64,000 bases of DNA from contig NZ_AP025281.1 of NCBI RefSeq assembly GCF_024347195.1, positions 2,480,001 to 2,544,000 of the forward strand. Reading direction: 5' to 3'. The notes under the pieces are model-generated. The model ran no database searches. It was not told where the DNA came from and was given only the letters and a program-made list of their open reading frames with translations. This stretch comes from Aliamphritea hakodatensis. Lineage in GTDB: Bacteria > Pseudomonadota > Gammaproteobacteria > Pseudomonadales > Balneatricaceae. The translations under genes were made by a program, and so were the position numbers. Positions 63,009-64,000 of this stretch are shown one piece after another. Numbering within the stretch: position 1 is the stretch's first letter; each line of letters opens with the position of its first letter.

Positions 63009-64000
63009 TTTCCCGTGTGTATCTAAGCTTTGTGCTGGCGGGGGTGTTTCTGCTTGCCGGGCTCGCCGGTGCGACCGTCGGAGGCTCTGCTTTCGAGCTG
63101 CATTTCTCACAATTGGGCGACGTGCTGCTGAGCTATGTCAGCCCGCATTTGGGGCCGCAGAGCCCGAATGGTGATCTGGGGGCACAGCTCATCGCAACTG
63201 TCAGGCTGCCACGGGTACTGATCGCCGCAGGTGCCGGGGCTGCGCTGGCCATGGCCGGTACACTCATGCAGGGCCTGACCCGTAATCCACTGGCATCTCC
63301 GGCACTGTTTGGCATTAATGCTGGCGCAGCCTGCATGATGGTACTGGCACAAACCGGTGTACTGCCGGTACTGAGTGACTTCCCCCTGATCATCAGCACG
63401 GCCCTCGGGGCCGCGCTGGCCGGCATTCTGGTGCTGGCACTGGGCGGTGGTCTGAGTGGCAGGCTGCATCCCACCCGGATGGTACTGGCCGGCGTTGCCT
63501 TAAGTGCATTACTGCTGGCGCTGACCCGGGCATTACTGATTCTGGATGAACAGTCACAGGGGGTGCTGTCATGGTTGGCCGGATCGCTGACCGATACCGG
63601 CTGGGACCACTGGCAGCAACTGTGGCCCTGGTTGTTGTCTGGCGGATTACTGGCCCTGCTACTCAGTCAGAAACTCAATCTGCTGGCACTGGGGGATGAT
63701 ATTTCAACCGGGCTTGGCGCACCGGCATTACAGATTCGTCTCTGGGCTTCACTGGCCGTCATCATGCTGACGGCCAGCTGTGTTGCGATCACCGGGCCGA
63801 TTGCCTTTGTTGGTCTGCTGATTCCGCATCTGGGGCGAAATATTGTTGGCCATGACTACCGGATATTGCTGCCGTTCTGCGGATTATTGGGGGCTGGCCT
63901 GTTGAGTTGGGCCGATCTGATCTCACGTTATATGGCATTTCCGTCGGAAACCCCGGTGGGTCTGGTAACAGCATTATTAGGTGCGCCGTGTTTTATCTGG
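63005..64000 (+). CDS. fecC: Ferric citrate ABC permease FecC, 3' end outside window
   Basis: At least 332 residues of an inner-membrane permease of the FecCD family; the frame is open to the window edge. Motifs are RLPRVLIAAGAGAALAMAGTL near residue 67, TRNPLASPALFGINAGAA near residue 93 and GPIAFVGLLIPHLGR near residue 263, all close to E. coli FecC. The end GAPCFIW matches the FecC C-terminus, so only a few residues are missing. fecD and fecE are expected downstream. Confidence 0.93.
   Translation, partial: MISRVYLSFVLAGVFLLAGLAGATVGGSAFELHFSQLGDVLLSYVSPHLGPQSPNGDLGAQLIATVRLPRVLIAAGAGAALAMAGTLMQGLTRNPLASPALFGINAGAACMMVLAQTGVLPVLSDFPLIISTALGAALAGILVLALGGGLSGRLHPTRMVLAGVALSALLLALTRALLILDEQSQGVLSWLAGSLTDTGWDHWQQLWPWLLSGGLLALLLSQKLNLLALGDDISTGLGAPALQIRLWASLAVIMLTASCVAITGPIAFVGLLIPHLGRNIVGHDYRILLPFCGLLGAGLLSWADLISRYMAFPSETPVGLVTALLGAPCFIW

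Overview
The window looks like chromosome of a marine, heterotrophic gammaproteobacterium, probably of the Oceanospirillales type (Amphritea, Neptunomonas or Marinobacterium-like). This rests on content rather than a marker gene: a monomeric NADP-isocitrate dehydrogenase, the PpsR/PpsA pair, a 367-residue PurC, a BCCT osmolyte carrier, TRAP transport, several chemoreceptors and a GATase1-AraC regulator. Base composition is moderate in GC with AT-rich intergenic regions. I saw no rRNA, tRNA, insertion sequence, phage gene or CRISPR array.

Layout. 1-3.7 kb: end of a polyol/sugar ABC importer and a zinc alcohol dehydrogenase, resembling erythritol/threitol uptake and oxidation. 3.8-6.4 kb: a dihaem peroxidase-like gene followed closely by a chemoreceptor. 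6.8-12.7 kb: icd, a DAHP synthase and dsbD. 12.8-15.9 kb: a LysR regulator divergent from an ArsP-like permease, then a compact mercury module (merR, merC, a GDCCVxC protein) with a near-textbook mer operator. 16.4-24.1 kb: an unusual ATP-grasp / DUF917 / Asp-Glu racemase operon facing a TRAP transporter operon and a MetF-like gene. 24.4-32.7 kb: acetoacetyl-CoA synthetase with a divergent LysR, a second chemoreceptor, a TetR/HPP pair with twin operators, and an EAL-HDOD protein. 32.9-41.9 kb: housekeeping genes (ylqF, CDGSH protein, purC, DM13, an MFS exporter, ppsR and ppsA divergent). 42.1-44.5 kb: an SOS cassette (LexA box, umuDC, convergent SRAP gene). 44.8-54.7 kb: DUF1499, a YgjP-like protease, a BCCT carrier, a 975-residue MFS protein with a repetitive acidic tail, an AhpD-like protein, a GbdR-like regulator, a CHMI-like isomerase and CreA. 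54.8-57.4 kb: a phosphonate-monoesterase-like sulfatase and a LysR. 57.9 kb to the end: a ferric citrate locus fecI-fecR-fecA-fecB-fecC, cut by the window edge.

The most unusual items are the MFS protein whose C-terminal half carries five related two-helix repeats separated by acidic linkers; the ATP-grasp/DUF917/racemase operon behind an AT-rich leader; three 29-bp-phased repeats with GTAACC-N6-GGTTAC dyads upstream of fecI; TGTCG repeats upstream of both the GbdR-like gene and the BCCT gene; and twin perfect TetR operators.

Functions are read from motifs and remembered family sequences; no database search was run. Start codons were re-chosen where a ribosome binding site or family alignment argued for it.
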